From: Pseudomonas sp. TNT3
GTDB lineage: Bacteria; Pseudomonadota; Gammaproteobacteria; Pseudomonadales; Pseudomonadaceae
Reading direction: 5' to 3'
Assembly: GCF_010095445.2 (NCBI RefSeq)
Contig: NZ_WFGV02000002.1
Span: forward strand, 124,001 to 188,000
Length of the DNA: 64,000 nucleotides
The position numbers and the translations under genes were made by a program. The notes below the pieces were generated by a model that was given only the letters and a program-made list of their open reading frames with translations, did not search any database and was not told the DNA's origin. Below, piece after piece: positions 1 through 9,590 of this stretch. Position 1 is the first letter of the stretch. Each line of letters starts with the position of its first letter.

Positions 1-1873
1 ACAGCAAGTCAGCGAGTGCCAGTGCGGTTTCGGTTTTGCCGACACCGCTAGGGCCGACCAGCAGGAACACACCCACTGGCGCGTCGGGATTGTTGAGGCC
101 CGCAGCCGCCGCGCGCATCGAGCGATCCAGCGCATGAACCGCTTGTTCCTGACCACGGATACGAGTGCCCAGGTCGGTGGCGAAACTGGCGACCCTGGCG
201 TTGTGCTCACGGGCCAGTTGCGCCAGCGGGACGCCGGTCCAGGCGCTGATCACTTCGGCCACCAGGCGTGGGCACACTTCAAAACTCACCAGACGCTCGT
301 CGACTTGCGCAGCGGTCAGGGCACAGTAAGTTTCGTGCAGCTCGGCTTCCAGTCCTTCGACACATTGAGCCTGCTCCAGGGTTAACTCTTCGAGGGAGCT
401 TTGCCGCGCTTTAGCAAGTTGTTGACGCAGTTCCAGCAGACGTTCCGCCTGCTCTTTCTGCTCAATCCAAAGGGCCTCGATATGCATGACGTCGCTTTGA
501 ACGACGGCTAAACGACTCTCCAGTGCGGCCAGCGCCGGGTGGTCGATCGGCAATCCTGCGTCGGCATCGCGCCGCAGGGCCAGGCGCTGGCAACGACCTT
601 CGGCCAGCTCGCCACGCAGACGCTCAAGGCAAGACGGAGCAGCCGCAAGGCTGATGCGCACACGGGCGCAGGCGGTGTCCAGAACATCGACGGCCTTGTC
701 CGGTAGCTGACGACCCGTGAGGTAGCGGGCGGACAACTGCGCGGCGGCCACGACCGCGTCATCGCGAAGGTAGATGCCGTGACTTTCTTCGTAGAGTGGA
801 GCCAGCCCACGCAGAATCGTCACTGCGTCGCTGACGGTCGGTTCATGCAGTTGAACCGCTTGGAAACGTCGAGCGAGCGCCGGGTCTTTTTCGAAGTACT
901 TCTTGTACTCCACCCAAGTCGTGGCGGCGATGGTGCGCAACTCGCCGCGCGCCAGGGCCGGCTTGAGCAGGTTGGCTGCATCAGAGCCGCCGGCATTACC
1001 GCCCGCGCCGATCAGGGTATGGGCTTCATCAATGAACAGAATTATAGGTTTCGGTGAAGCCTTGACCTCATCGATCACCCCTTTGAGGCGGCGTTCGAAT
1101 TCGCCTTTGACGCTGGCACCCGCCTGCAAAAGGCCCATGTCCAGAGACAAGAGCTCGACATCTTTGAGGACGTGCGGCACTTCACCCGCCGCGATGCGCG
1201 AAGCCAGCCCTTCGACAATGGCCGTTTTACCGACACCGGCCTCACCCACCACGATCGGGTTGTTTTTACGGCGACGAGCCAGGATGTCGACCATCTGACG
1301 GATCTCGCCATCGCGACACAACACCGGGTCGATCAGGCCGTCGCGAGCCTGTTGGGTCAGGTTGTGGGTGAATCGCTGAAGCAGAGACTCACCCGATACC
1401 GCGGGTTTTCCGGGGACCTGCTCTGTGCAAGACAGGATGAATGCTTTCAGCCGTTCGATGTTCAGCCGGGTCAATAGCGCCTGATAGCGGCTACCGGCAT
1501 AACGCATCGGGTTGCGCAGCAGCGCGAGAATCAAAGCACCTTGGTCGACCTGGCTTTGACCCAGTTCAAGGTTGGCAACCAGCAAGGCGTCCTGCAGCCA
1601 TTGCACCAGTTCCGGGGCGAACACCGGGTTGCGTGAAGCGTTGTGCTCAACGCGTGATTGCAGCGCGCTACTCATTTCCCCGGCATCGATGTCGGCATCG
1701 CGCAGCGCCCTCACCAGCAGGCCTTTTGGGCGTTCCAGCAAGCCAAGCAGCAGGTCTTCGACGAGTATTTTGCTGCCACCACGGGCGACACATCGTTCGG
1801 CAGCGCTTTCCAGGTCGCGACGCGTTTCGGCGTCCAGTGCCTGAATCAGGCGTTGCAGGTCTACATTGATCAT
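1..1873 (-). CDS. tssH: Type VI secretion ATPase TssH (ClpV), C-terminus off window
   Basis: Hexameric AAA+ unfoldase that disassembles the contracted TssB/TssC sheath in the cytoplasm so the T6SS can fire again. The 624 codons visible start at ATG 1873. The ClpV-type N-domain comes first, then Walker A GEAGVGKT at about residues 210-217, the IDEAH Walker B near residue 285, a long helical middle domain, and the second Walker A GPSGVGKT just inside the left edge (about 604-611). The family is usually about 850-900 residues, so roughly 250 are missing. It follows tssG by a 13-nt gap and closes the tssABCEFGH order. The N-domain position next to tssFG separates it from housekeeping ClpB. Seen directly: motifs and order; the sheath-recycling role is family knowledge. 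Confidence 0.93.
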   Translation of the reverse strand, partial: MINVDLQRLIQALDAETRRDLESAAERCVARGGSKILVEDLLLGLLERPKGLLVRALRDADIDAGEMSSALQSRVEHNASRNPVFAPELVQWLQDALLVANLELGQSQVDQGALILALLRNPMRYAGSRYQALLTRLNIERLKAFILSCTEQVPGKPAVSGESLLQRFTHNLTQQARDGLIDPVLCRDGEIRQMVDILARRRKNNPIVVGEAGVGKTAIVEGLASRIAAGEVPHVLKDVELLSLDMGLLQAGASVKGEFERRLKGVIDEVKASPKPIILFIDEAHTLIGAGGNAGGSDAANLLKPALARGELRTIAATTWVEYKKYFEKDPALARRFQAVQLHEPTVSDAVTILRGLAPLYEESHGIYLRDDAVVAAAQLSARYLTGRQLPDKAVDVLDTACARVRISLAAAPSCLERLRGELAEGRCQRLALRRDADAGLPIDHPALAALESRLAVVQSDVMHIEALWIEQKEQAERLLELRQQLAKARQSSLEELTLEQAQCVEGLEAELHETYCALTAAQVDERLVSFEVCPRLVAEVISAWTGVPLAQLAREHNARVASFATDLGTRIRGQEQAVHALDRSMRAAAAGLNNPDAPVGVFLLVGPSGVGKTETALALADLL

Positions 1874-1886
1874 GTGTCTCACATCC

Positions 1887-2894
1887 TTAATGAATTTTGC
1901 TGTCCAGCGTCACCACGCCGTCCGCCTTTTCGCGGCCCAGCCAACTGGTCCAACCCAGACGGCAGACGTTCGGTTCACCGATGCGCAGCTCGCGGATTTC
2001 GTCCTGGCACAGGACCAGGCGAATGTCGTAATCGAGGGGGTCGCGCAGGGTGAAACGCACCAGCGCGCAGAGCGGCTGGTAGCCAACACCGATCGGCAGG
2101 AACTCGTGAAAGCGCTGCCAATCGAGCTCGCGAACGTGAATACGAAATTTGCCGCTGCGATCGCGGACATGCTCGCCCAGCACCAGGTCTTCTCCGAGCA
2201 CGCTGTTACTGCAACCCAGACAATTGCGCTGTTCGCCGAGGATCTCGACGCGACGCTCAATGCACTGCTCGAGGTTCAACTCGGCATGCTTGAAGTAGTA
2301 ACGCAGCACCGCCTCGATCAAAGCCGCCGAATGCGCTCGCAAGCTGAGCAGCCCGAGGTACGGCAACAGGCGCTTCCAGTTCAGTTCCCGAGCCCGGCGC
2401 AGCTCTTCACTACCGAGCCCGATCAGCGCAAACAACTGCGCGGAAAAAGGGTCGAGAGCGCCGCTCTGAAAGCGTGCGCAGTAGCGGTACTTGCGCCAGA
2501 TCGGCAGCATCAACCGTTGCAGGCGATGATGGAACAGGTCGAGAAAGTCGCGGGTGGTATTCCCTTCTTCGCTATCACCTAACGCCTGCTCCCCGTAGAA
2601 CGCCGGCAGTGGTGAACCCGATCCGACCAGGCTGACAAGATTGAAACGCAGACGCGCACGCAGCAGTCCGTGTTCTTCAAAAAACTCCACACGATCAACG
2701 TCGCTGCCTGGAAATCCGAAGCCGGGATTAGCCTGAAATTCCAGCTGGTCATACAGATCATCTTCGTTTAAATGCGGGTGTGCATCGCGCAGCCGGTCAA
2801 CCACCAGTAGCACGGCCTGAAACAGCGAATACTCACGTATTACCTGGGTCAGCCCGCTCAAAGCAGGGGCTGCAGACCCATGCGGGGTGTCCAT
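1887..2894 (-). CDS. tssG: T6SS baseplate protein TssG
   Basis: Baseplate wedge subunit that joins TssF and TssE to anchor the T6SS tail tube/sheath to the membrane complex. The 335-residue protein reads as the TssG/VasB family: an N-terminal helical part with the FQAVLLVVDRLRD pattern, a middle GLGSEELRRARELNWKRLLPY-like stretch, and a C-terminal half with paired beta hairpins (YDIRLVLCQDEI). Length is normal for the family. The ATG at 2894 lies 37 nt inside the 3' end of tssF, so the two are probably translationally coupled. It is followed directly by tssH. No odd features. Confidence 0.92.
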   Translation of the reverse strand: MDTPHGSAAPALSGLTQVIREYSLFQAVLLVVDRLRDAHPHLNEDDLYDQLEFQANPGFGFPGSDVDRVEFFEEHGLLRARLRFNLVSLVGSGSPLPAFYGEQALGDSEEGNTTRDFLDLFHHRLQRLMLPIWRKYRYCARFQSGALDPFSAQLFALIGLGSEELRRARELNWKRLLPYLGLLSLRAHSAALIEAVLRYYFKHAELNLEQCIERRVEILGEQRNCLGCSNSVLGEDLVLGEHVRDRSGKFRIHVRELDWQRFHEFLPIGVGYQPLCALVRFTLRDPLDYDIRLVLCQDEIRELRIGEPNVCRLGWTSWLGREKADGVVTLDSKIH

Positions 2895-4645
2895 TGGTAC
2901 ACGTCTCCTTGTGTGCTGAGTACCCGCAGTTCGTGGTACGAATTAAGACTGGCGTAAAGCGCGAAGAACTCGTTGAGCACAGACCCGAAAACGAACAGGT
3001 CGCCCTCGCCGATGTACCCTTGCGGGTCGATGGTCAGCTCGGTGCGCAACCCACGAATCGGTAACCCCCGGTGCAATCGATCGACGTGTTCGTGCCTGAT
3101 CGACTTGAGTCCACCCAACAATCGTTTGCTGACTTTCTCCGCCTGCTGATCGTAATGACGCGGCAAGTCGTAGGTTTCGAGAATCACCTTCAGCGCATTG
3201 ACGTCAGCCAGCGAGAGGTAGTTGAGCGACATGTTGCTGACCAGTTTCCAGAGGAAGTCACTGTTCAACGGTGGAGCGAAACTCGACGTGGCCGACGTGA
3301 TATTGCGGAAGCTCAGGAACTCCGGCGTCTTCACACCATGCTTGCAGATGTCACCAAGCTTGAGCTTGCGCGGTAGATTCTGGTTGGTGCATACCAGCTC
3401 GATCGACAGGGTTTCGGTCGCGTCTGTGTGGCGTATGCCAAAACTGAGATGGGTGTCGAGCCCATCATGCAGCGAGGATGATCGTTGGCGAACGCTGTAG
3501 TACGGACGGCTAGTGGGCACATCGAAACTTGAGTCGTGCTCGAAAGACTCGAAGGGGACATAGTCTTGAAATCCAGCATTCCCCGCCTTCCAGCCCTTCA
3601 CGGTTTCCACCGAGAACACACCGCAGTTTTCCTGGCCGTATTCGGCCGGCAGCAACAGGTATTCATCCTGTTTGCCATCGAGGCGAATGGGCAGTGCATC
3701 GTGATTGAACAGGTTGACGATCGGCGTGCAGTAGAGCTTCACATTCTCCAGCGTCGGGCGCAGTCGCTGGATACCACTTTTGCGAATGTCGAAACGCAAT
3801 TCAAGGCCGCGCATCCGCTTGAGCACGTCCTCAGGCAAGGTATTCAGGAGATCGAGACCATTGACGTCAACGAACAGGAATTTATCCTGAAAGGCGAAGT
3901 ATTCTTGGAGGTAGCGATAGCCGCGAAAGGTATTCAGCGGATACGGAATCAGCGCTTCCTCTTCAGCAAAACCCACCGGTTGCACACGGTCGCCCGGGAT
4001 CGTGAACGCCAAGGGTGTGTCGCCGTCACCATGGACTTGCATACCTGCGCCATCCAGGGGGATCAGCTCGATACCTTGAAGATTGCGCAATACGCCAAGG
4101 TAAAGCAGCTGGGTAATGTAGCGCTCACCGGCGAAATGCAGACGCAGTCGACTCAGGTCCAACTCGCCAAGGTGCCCCTCAGCGCTCATCTCCAACCGCA
4201 AGCTCAGCAGCGCGCCGCCCCCCTTGACCGAGTAGTTCAGCGCCACCAGCTCCAGTGGCAGCACCTCAGTGGGATAGCAGGTGCGGAAGTGACAAATCAC
4301 ATCGTCAACAGGCACGCTCTCCACCGGCGTGTCGCGCTCGACCATGACGGCGGGTCCAGAGCGTTGCAACGGGTCGAATTGCAACATGCTGAACGCGGGC
4401 AGTGGACGCATATAGTTGGGCCACAGCAGGTGCATCAATGAATGGCTGAGCTCCGGCAATTCGTCATCGAGTTTCTGCCTCAGGCGACCGGTCAGAAATG
4501 CAAATCCTTCGAGCAGACGCTCCACATCCGGATCTCGTCCGGCCTGCCCCAAAAACGGCGCCAGTGCAGGACTACGCTCAGCGAATCGACGCCCTGACTG
4601 GCGAAGTGCAGTGAGCTCACTTTGGTAGTAGTGGTTAAAGGACAT
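2858..4645 (-). CDS. tssF: T6SS baseplate protein TssF
   Basis: Largest T6SS baseplate wedge protein (VasA/ImpG family). The start is placed at ATG 4645 (MSFNHYYQSEL), giving 595 residues. A longer reading frame opens at 4693 but would overlap tssE, and it adds 16 residues of atypical sequence. The conserved N-terminus is visible: YYQSELTALRQSGRRFA, then FLGQAGRDPDVERLLEGFAF, then a LLWPNYMRPLPAFS block, all hallmarks of the family. It overlaps tssG by 37 nt and sits 19 nt after tssE. Expected to act at the cytoplasmic face of the envelope complex with TssE, TssG and TssK; TssK is not in this window. Confidence 0.93.
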   Translation of the reverse strand: MSFNHYYQSELTALRQSGRRFAERSPALAPFLGQAGRDPDVERLLEGFAFLTGRLRQKLDDELPELSHSLMHLLWPNYMRPLPAFSMLQFDPLQRSGPAVMVERDTPVESVPVDDVICHFRTCYPTEVLPLELVALNYSVKGGGALLSLRLEMSAEGHLGELDLSRLRLHFAGERYITQLLYLGVLRNLQGIELIPLDGAGMQVHGDGDTPLAFTIPGDRVQPVGFAEEEALIPYPLNTFRGYRYLQEYFAFQDKFLFVDVNGLDLLNTLPEDVLKRMRGLELRFDIRKSGIQRLRPTLENVKLYCTPIVNLFNHDALPIRLDGKQDEYLLLPAEYGQENCGVFSVETVKGWKAGNAGFQDYVPFESFEHDSSFDVPTSRPYYSVRQRSSSLHDGLDTHLSFGIRHTDATETLSIELVCTNQNLPRKLKLGDICKHGVKTPEFLSFRNITSATSSFAPPLNSDFLWKLVSNMSLNYLSLADVNALKVILETYDLPRHYDQQAEKVSKRLLGGLKSIRHEHVDRLHRGLPIRGLRTELTIDPQGYIGEGDLFVFGSVLNEFFALYASLNSYHELRVLSTQGDVYQWTPRMGLQPLL

Positions 4646-4664
4646 GATGGATACCTGTGAGTCG

Positions 4665-5072
4665 TTAGCTGACCTTGACCTGACCGCTACCATCGAGCTT
4701 CGCGGCGAAAGCGACCTGCTGCTTCAAACCTTCGACTTCCAGCAGGGCTTCGATACGGAACGTCAGTCGCAGCTGATCGTCATCACGTGGCAGAGAGATC
4801 ACACGAACATCGCGCAGACGCGGTTCATAGGCTTCGATGAAATGTTCGATGGCCCGTCGCGCCTGACTCAGGGAGTCGTGCAGGCTCAAGCGCATGTCAT
4901 TTAAATCAGGCAAACCGTAATCGGACAGTGTCTGCACACTGCCCAATCGGGTGCTGAGCATCTTGGCCAGATGAGCAGCCACCGACGCCACGACGCACCT
5001 CTCGTGGCGTAAGCCGACACGTTTTTGCGCGTCGCCGTTCAGGCGTTCGAACAGGCTGCCATATCCGGTCAT
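4665..5072 (-). CDS. tssE: T6SS baseplate protein TssE (gp25-like)
   Basis: Small gp25/gpW-like lysozyme-fold baseplate protein that helps start sheath assembly. The start is chosen at ATG 5072 (MTGYGSLFERL), giving 135 residues, which is the usual family length. Upstream in-frame codons overlap tssC and do not look conserved. The motif YGLPDLNDMRLS and the later EPRLRDVRV are typical of TssE. It lies 13 nt after tssC and 19 nt before tssF. In many T6SS clusters hcp sits between tssC and tssE; here the two genes are adjacent. Confidence 0.92.
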   Translation of the reverse strand: MTGYGSLFERLNGDAQKRVGLRHERCVVASVAAHLAKMLSTRLGSVQTLSDYGLPDLNDMRLSLHDSLSQARRAIEHFIEAYEPRLRDVRVISLPRDDDQLRLTFRIEALLEVEGLKQQVAFAAKLDGSGQVKVS

Positions 5073-5085
5073 GGGTGCTTTTCGC

Positions 5086-6561
5086 TCAACCTTTATCCAG
5101 CTTGCCAACCAGCGAAAGGGTGAAATCAGCCCCCATGTACTTGAAGTGCGGACGCACATTCAGGCTGACGCGATACCAGCCCGGCTCGCCCTCGACATCA
5201 CTGACGAGGACCTGGGCCGCGCGCAGTGGTCGACGCCCACGCACTTCAGCGCTGGGATTTTCCTGGTCGGCCACGTACTGGCGAATCCACTTGTTGAGTT
5301 CCAGCTCGAGGTCGGTACGTTCTTTCCAGGAACCGAGTTGTTCGCGCTGCAGCACTTTCAGGTAGTGAGCCAGTCGGTTGACGATCATCATGTACGGCAG
5401 TTGCGTACCGAGCTTGTAGTTCAGCTCCGCCGTCCGGCCCTCGGCACTGATGCCAAACAGCTTCGGTTTTTGTACCGAATTGGCAGAGAAGAATGCAGCG
5501 TTGTCGCTGCCTTTGCGCATCGTCAGGGAGATGAAGCCTTCGTCCGCCAACTCGTATTCGCGACGGTCGGACACCAGAACCTCGGTCGGAATCTTGGTTT
5601 CGATTTCACCCATGCTTTCGAAGTGATGTAACGGCAGGTCTTCTACCGCACCGCCACTCTGCGGACCGATGATGTTCGGGCACCAACGAAATCTGGCGAA
5701 GCTGTCGGTCAGCCGGGTGCCAAATGCGTATGCGGTGTTGCCCCACAGGTAGTGCTCGTGATTGTTGGCGACTGTTTCTTTGTATACGAACGACTTGATC
5801 GGATTTTCTTCCGGGTCATACGGGCTGCGCAGCAGAAAGCGCGGCACGGTCAGGGCGACGTAGCGGGCATCTTCTGATTGACGAAAGCTCTGCCATTTAG
5901 CGAATTGCGGACCGTCGAAGTGATCCTTCAGGTCCTTCATGTCCGGCAGGCCGGTGAAGCTTTCCAGACCGAAGAAATTCGGGCCGGCAGCGGCAATAAA
6001 CGGAGCATGTGACATGCAGGCAACGCTGGACACGTACTGCATAAGCTTCACGTCGGGCGAGCTTGGGGACATGAAGTAGTTGGCGATGATTGCGCCCACC
6101 GGGTTTCCGCCAAATTGACCGTACTCGGCCGTATAGATGTGCTTGTACAGGCCAGCCTGCATCACTTCTGGCGAGTCTTCAAAATCGTCCAGCAAGTCTT
6201 CTTTCGAGACGTTGAGCATTTCAATCTTGATGTTTTCGCGGAAGTTGGTGCGATCAACCAACAACTTAAGACCCCGCCACGACGACTCCATGGACTGGAA
6301 ACCCGAGTGATGCAGGATTTCATCCATTTGAAGACTGAGCTTGGCATCGATCTCGGCGATCATGCGGTCGACCATGGCTTTCTTCACTGGCTCGCCGTTG
6401 TTTTGCGGCTTGAGCAACTCTTCAATGAATGCCGATACACCACGTTTGGCGATGTTGTACGCGTCGTCGTCCGGCGTCAGCCGGGTCTGGGCAATGATGC
6501 TATCGAGAATGCTGTATTCGCTGCTCTCGTTGATGTTCTGCTGCGTTGCACTCGTGCTCAT
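5086..6561 (-). CDS. tssC: T6SS contractile sheath large subunit TssC (VipB/ImpC)
   Basis: The large sheath subunit. With TssB it polymerises into the cytoplasmic tubule whose contraction drives the Hcp/VgrG spike out of the cell. It has 491 residues, normal for the family. Diagnostic stretches are SMESSWRGLKLLVDRTNF at about residues 90-107, the KIEMLNVSKEDLLDDF block, PVGAIIANY, and the C-terminal RVSLNVRPHFKYMGADFTLS. The ATG at 6561 has a good ribosome site (AAGGAAG about 10 nt upstream) and follows tssB by 28 nt. No substitution stands out. Confidence 0.96.
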   Translation of the reverse strand: MSTSATQQNINESSEYSILDSIIAQTRLTPDDDAYNIAKRGVSAFIEELLKPQNNGEPVKKAMVDRMIAEIDAKLSLQMDEILHHSGFQSMESSWRGLKLLVDRTNFRENIKIEMLNVSKEDLLDDFEDSPEVMQAGLYKHIYTAEYGQFGGNPVGAIIANYFMSPSSPDVKLMQYVSSVACMSHAPFIAAAGPNFFGLESFTGLPDMKDLKDHFDGPQFAKWQSFRQSEDARYVALTVPRFLLRSPYDPEENPIKSFVYKETVANNHEHYLWGNTAYAFGTRLTDSFARFRWCPNIIGPQSGGAVEDLPLHHFESMGEIETKIPTEVLVSDRREYELADEGFISLTMRKGSDNAAFFSANSVQKPKLFGISAEGRTAELNYKLGTQLPYMMIVNRLAHYLKVLQREQLGSWKERTDLELELNKWIRQYVADQENPSAEVRGRRPLRAAQVLVSDVEGEPGWYRVSLNVRPHFKYMGADFTLSLVGKLDKG

Positions 6562-6589
6562 AGTGTTGGCTTCCTTGGCTGATGGAGAC

Positions 6590-7093
6590 TCAGGCGTTCG
6601 AGACGTGGGTGTTGAGGCCTAATTCACCCAATACCCGGCTTCTGGATTCGTCATCGGCCAGCACGTCTTCGATGGCTTTGCGAAAGGCTGGCGCATTACC
6701 CAGCGGACCTTTCAGGGCGACCAGCGCATTGCGCAGCTCCATCAGTTTTTTCAGCTCTGGCACTTGCTCGACAAGGCTGGCCGGATTGAAGTCCTTCATG
6801 GATTTGACGTGAATCTTCACTGCCAGCTCTTCGGTGGCATTTTCATCCTGCAGGCGATTCGGAACGCCCAACGTCAGCTGTAGCTCCTGCTTGGCCAACA
6901 CTTCGTCGAACGTCGTCCTGTCGATGCTGATAGGCTTGCGATCTTCGACTTTGCGTTCATCCTTGCGATGGGTGTAGTCGCCGATCACCAGCAATTTCAG
7001 CGGCAGTTCAATCTCTTCCTGAGCGCCGCCTATGGCAGGTTTGAAGGTGACGTTGATGCGTTCTTTAGGGGCGACAGAGCCTTCTTTGGCCAT
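6590..7093 (-). CDS. tssB: T6SS contractile sheath small subunit TssB (VipA/ImpB)
   Basis: Small sheath subunit and partner of TssC; the heterodimer forms the contractile tubule. It has 167 residues. The family signature runs from KERINVTFKPAIGGAQEEIE into LPLKLLVIGDYT, followed by RKPISIDRTTFDEVL; the C-terminal helix is the region ClpV recognises in related systems (family knowledge). The start ATG 7093 is preceded by AAGGAA. It lies 32 nt after tssA and immediately precedes tssC, the usual pairing. Confidence 0.96.
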   Translation of the reverse strand: MAKEGSVAPKERINVTFKPAIGGAQEEIELPLKLLVIGDYTHRKDERKVEDRKPISIDRTTFDEVLAKQELQLTLGVPNRLQDENATEELAVKIHVKSMKDFNPASLVEQVPELKKLMELRNALVALKGPLGNAPAFRKAIEDVLADDESRSRVLGELGLNTHVSNA

Positions 7094-7125
7094 GGCTATT
7101 TTCCTTATGGTGTTGGCCCAAGGGC

Positions 7126-8682
7126 CTAATCGAGTACCACTTCAAGGTCGAGGTGGCACAACCTGCGATAAATCTCTTCCTTGCGTTCACGCACCTCATG
7201 GTTCTGCGGCAACGACTCGCAGCAGCTACGCAGCAAATGCAGCACTTCCAGGACGAGATCGGGCTCCCAGCCACCGATGCCCGAGTCCTGCAATGTCTGG
7301 TCGAGCGTTTCGAGTTGGGTCTTGGCCAGTTCGTATTTCTTGGCCGAGACGCAGAGCCGGGCGAGCGTTAACTGCCAGAAAAACCGCGAGCGACCGCCCT
7401 GAGCGCTTTGAAGCCCCTGCTTGAGTTTTTGCACGGCGGCCTTGAGTCCATCCTTTCGCAAGATCGGCAGCGCTTCTTCGAGGGCCGACTCCCACGCAGG
7501 CAGGTCTTCAGTAGACTCGATGGGGAGTGGAGCACTGGCGGGTTGCAGATGCGGCATGACATGGCTGGCAATCCACTCGCGAGTGGAGGGATCGGCAAAC
7601 GGTGCGCCATCCTGGAAGCGCAATTCGATCAGTCCAGGCAGGCGCTCGATCAATTGCGCAAACTGAATCTCCACCTCGCGCATCGCCGACTCGGCGTTCA
7701 GACCCTGCAAACATTCCCAGGCCATTCGGTGACCGTCGAACCAGAACGGCGCCTTTGACAGGCTGGCCTCGAGGTCCACCAGAAGATCGGCATACCGCGC
7801 CTGATCGTAACGCTCCTGATAAGTTTTGAGTCGATCTGCCGGGAGCCCGCGAAGCGCAGTGATTTGCTCACCATTGCGATCCGGCAACGCGTCGACGGAC
7901 AACCACAGCAACATGCGATTGAGTCGCAAGGCCCGCAGATCCGTGGCCTTTTGCTTGAGCCACCAGGCGCATAACGGACGGGCATTTTCCTGCTGGGCAC
8001 GCAGCGCCTTTTGAGCGTCTTTTTCGTTGTCGATGGGCTCGCTGGTGACAAGCAACTGCGCCGCGACTTGTTTGACCTGGGCTACCGCGGTACCGATGAC
8101 ACCGGGCTCCGGTTGATTGTCCGCAGCGCGCTGCACCAGATTTTTCAAACGTCGGGCGATTGGCAGGAGCAAGGGGGCTTCATTCCCCAAATGCTGGGTG
8201 CACGCCGTATCGAGACCTTCCAAATGCTCGACCAGTCGGCGGAACAGTGGAAGTTGCTCTTTGAGCGGAATGTGTTCGTTCAACACTTGGTCGAGACGGG
8301 GTATCAACCAGCTGATGGCAGCGGAACGGGTGCGAGCCTTGCCCGGGTAAATGTCTGGCCAGTGGTGTTCGCACAGGTGGTGGAGCAAACCAAGCCCGGC
8401 CAGCAAACCTTGGTACGACTCGCGCTGATACAGCGCCCACGTCAGCCAGGCACCGACCCGCAAGTCCTTGGACTGGGTACGCAGCAGGCTTTCGCTGTTT
8501 TCGCGGATTTTCAGCCAGTCGATCTGACCGCTTTCGTGCATGGATTGGGCTTTGCCCAGCTCACTTTCCAACGCCTCATATTCATTCGAAAAACGAACGT
8601 CCTCGCCAGCAAAATGCCCATCGATAACCGGGGTTTTGGCTAGTTCAAGATAATAGGCCGATAGCTTGCTGGAGTAAGTCAC
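7126..8682 (-). CDS. tssA: T6SS protein TssA (ImpA N-terminal domain)
   Basis: TssA proteins cap or initiate the growing sheath/tube. This 518-residue protein starts with GTG at 8682. Its N-terminal ImpA-type domain (about residues 20-130, with VRFSNEYEALESELGK and the WLKIRENSESLL block) is followed by a charged helical middle and a C-terminal region rich in paired helices (ARLCVSAKKYELAKTQLETL) that resembles the VasJ/TssA C-terminal type. It is the first gene of the visible minus-strand T6SS run and is followed by tssB after 32 nt. The ribosome site is weak, so the exact start is not certain. Confidence 0.9.
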   Translation of the reverse strand: MTYSSKLSAYYLELAKTPVIDGHFAGEDVRFSNEYEALESELGKAQSMHESGQIDWLKIRENSESLLRTQSKDLRVGAWLTWALYQRESYQGLLAGLGLLHHLCEHHWPDIYPGKARTRSAAISWLIPRLDQVLNEHIPLKEQLPLFRRLVEHLEGLDTACTQHLGNEAPLLLPIARRLKNLVQRAADNQPEPGVIGTAVAQVKQVAAQLLVTSEPIDNEKDAQKALRAQQENARPLCAWWLKQKATDLRALRLNRMLLWLSVDALPDRNGEQITALRGLPADRLKTYQERYDQARYADLLVDLEASLSKAPFWFDGHRMAWECLQGLNAESAMREVEIQFAQLIERLPGLIELRFQDGAPFADPSTREWIASHVMPHLQPASAPLPIESTEDLPAWESALEEALPILRKDGLKAAVQKLKQGLQSAQGGRSRFFWQLTLARLCVSAKKYELAKTQLETLDQTLQDSGIGGWEPDLVLEVLHLLRSCCESLPQNHEVRERKEEIYRRLCHLDLEVVLD

Positions 8683-9122
8683 GAGTACTTACGCCCGGCA
8701 GAAAAAAATGTCGTCGGGGTTATATCTGAATTAGTCCGATCTGGATCTTCATTCTTATTTAACATTTACACCACCGTAACTAAGTCAGCCCCCGTTCAGG
8801 TGGCGAAACTTACTCTACGATGATTTGATTTGTATGTAGGAAGAGTCGCTTTCTGTCGATTTACATTCAACATAAATCTGCAGGACCCGTATTTATTGGC
8901 ACTTGGCTACTTGCATAAAAACGATCAAACCTATTGAACCGAGCAACTTTTTGCACATCGACCTACAATTTCGCCACTTAAAATTTTTACATCACAATTC
9001 TTATCATCGAACTAGGCCACGTATAAAACCAAATGTAACGTGCAAAAAAAATGGGTACCCAATTTCAATTGGCGTACCCATTTTTTATCCCGCTCCCGCG
9101 CTACGCAGGACGTCGGTCGGTG
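8683..9122. other. AT-rich gap between the T6SS block and the HU gene
   Basis: This 440-bp stretch is clearly richer in A and T than its neighbours. It must hold the promoter for tssA, which reads leftwards. I looked for a sigma-54 signature (TGGCA...TTGC) pointing at tssA and found none with correct spacing; one TGGCAC/TTGC pair near 8898 is on the wrong strand and wrongly spaced. The right end holds the terminator of the HU gene. No convincing open reading frame is present. Confidence 0.5.
9044..9086 (-). terminator. Rho-independent terminator of the HU gene
   Basis: A hairpin with arms TGGGTAC/GTACCCA that continues into CCAATT/AATTGG with one bulge is flanked by an A-run on one side and a T-run on the other. 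Read on the minus strand it ends in a run of T, placed about 35 nt after the HU stop codon. It could also work on the plus strand, but no plus-strand gene ends here. Confidence 0.85.
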
Positions 9123-9398
9123 TTACGGATTAACGCTGTCTTTCAACGATTTGCCTGGCTTGAACGCAACCGTGTTGCTGGCCTTGATTTTGACGGGCTC
9201 ACCGGTTTGCGGGTTTTTGCCAGTGCGGGCACCGCGGTGGCGTTGCAGGAAGGTACCGAAGCCCACCAGCGTGACGCTGTCCTTGCGGTGCAGAGCGCCG
9301 GTGATTTCTTCGAGAACGGCGTTGAGGACGCGGTTGGCCTGCTCTTTGGTGAGATCTGCTTTTTCAGCGATTGCAGCGGCGAGTTCTGGTTTACGCAT
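9123..9398 (-). CDS. HU-family DNA-binding protein
   Basis: Nucleoid-associated protein that bends and compacts DNA as a dimer. The 91-residue length and sequence fit HU: an N-terminal MRKPELAAAIAEKADLTKEQA helix pair, then GFGTFLQRHR, then the DNA-gripping arm with RTGKNPQTGEPVKI and the terminal FKPGKSLKD. The ATG at 9398 has AAGGGG upstream. From memory it corresponds to the HU copy next to the rubredoxin genes in other pseudomonads (often called hupA), one of several HU paralogues. It ends at a strong terminator. IHF is less likely because the arm motif and length fit HU better. Confidence 0.93.
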   Translation of the reverse strand: MRKPELAAAIAEKADLTKEQANRVLNAVLEEITGALHRKDSVTLVGFGTFLQRHRGARTGKNPQTGEPVKIKASNTVAFKPGKSLKDSVNP

Positions 9399-9590
9399 TA
9401 GTGAAGCCCCTTTGACGGTTTTTTGTTGTTATGTCCGTGCTGTTCTCGTTGGAACAGCGCCCAAAGCGCCGCAGGTGCTCTACTCTGCGGCAGACGGGAG
9501 TGAGAATGGCACGCAGCGGGGAGCCGCGCCAGTGTCGGCGCGACGTTTGTGGGGGCAAAAGCGGGGTGATTCCGACAGAACGACCAGTAT

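Noticed and set aside
8896..8920. TGGCAC...TTGC resembling a sigma-54 promoter
   Set aside because: Spacing between GG and GC is 13 rather than 10, and it points toward the HU terminator, not toward tssA.
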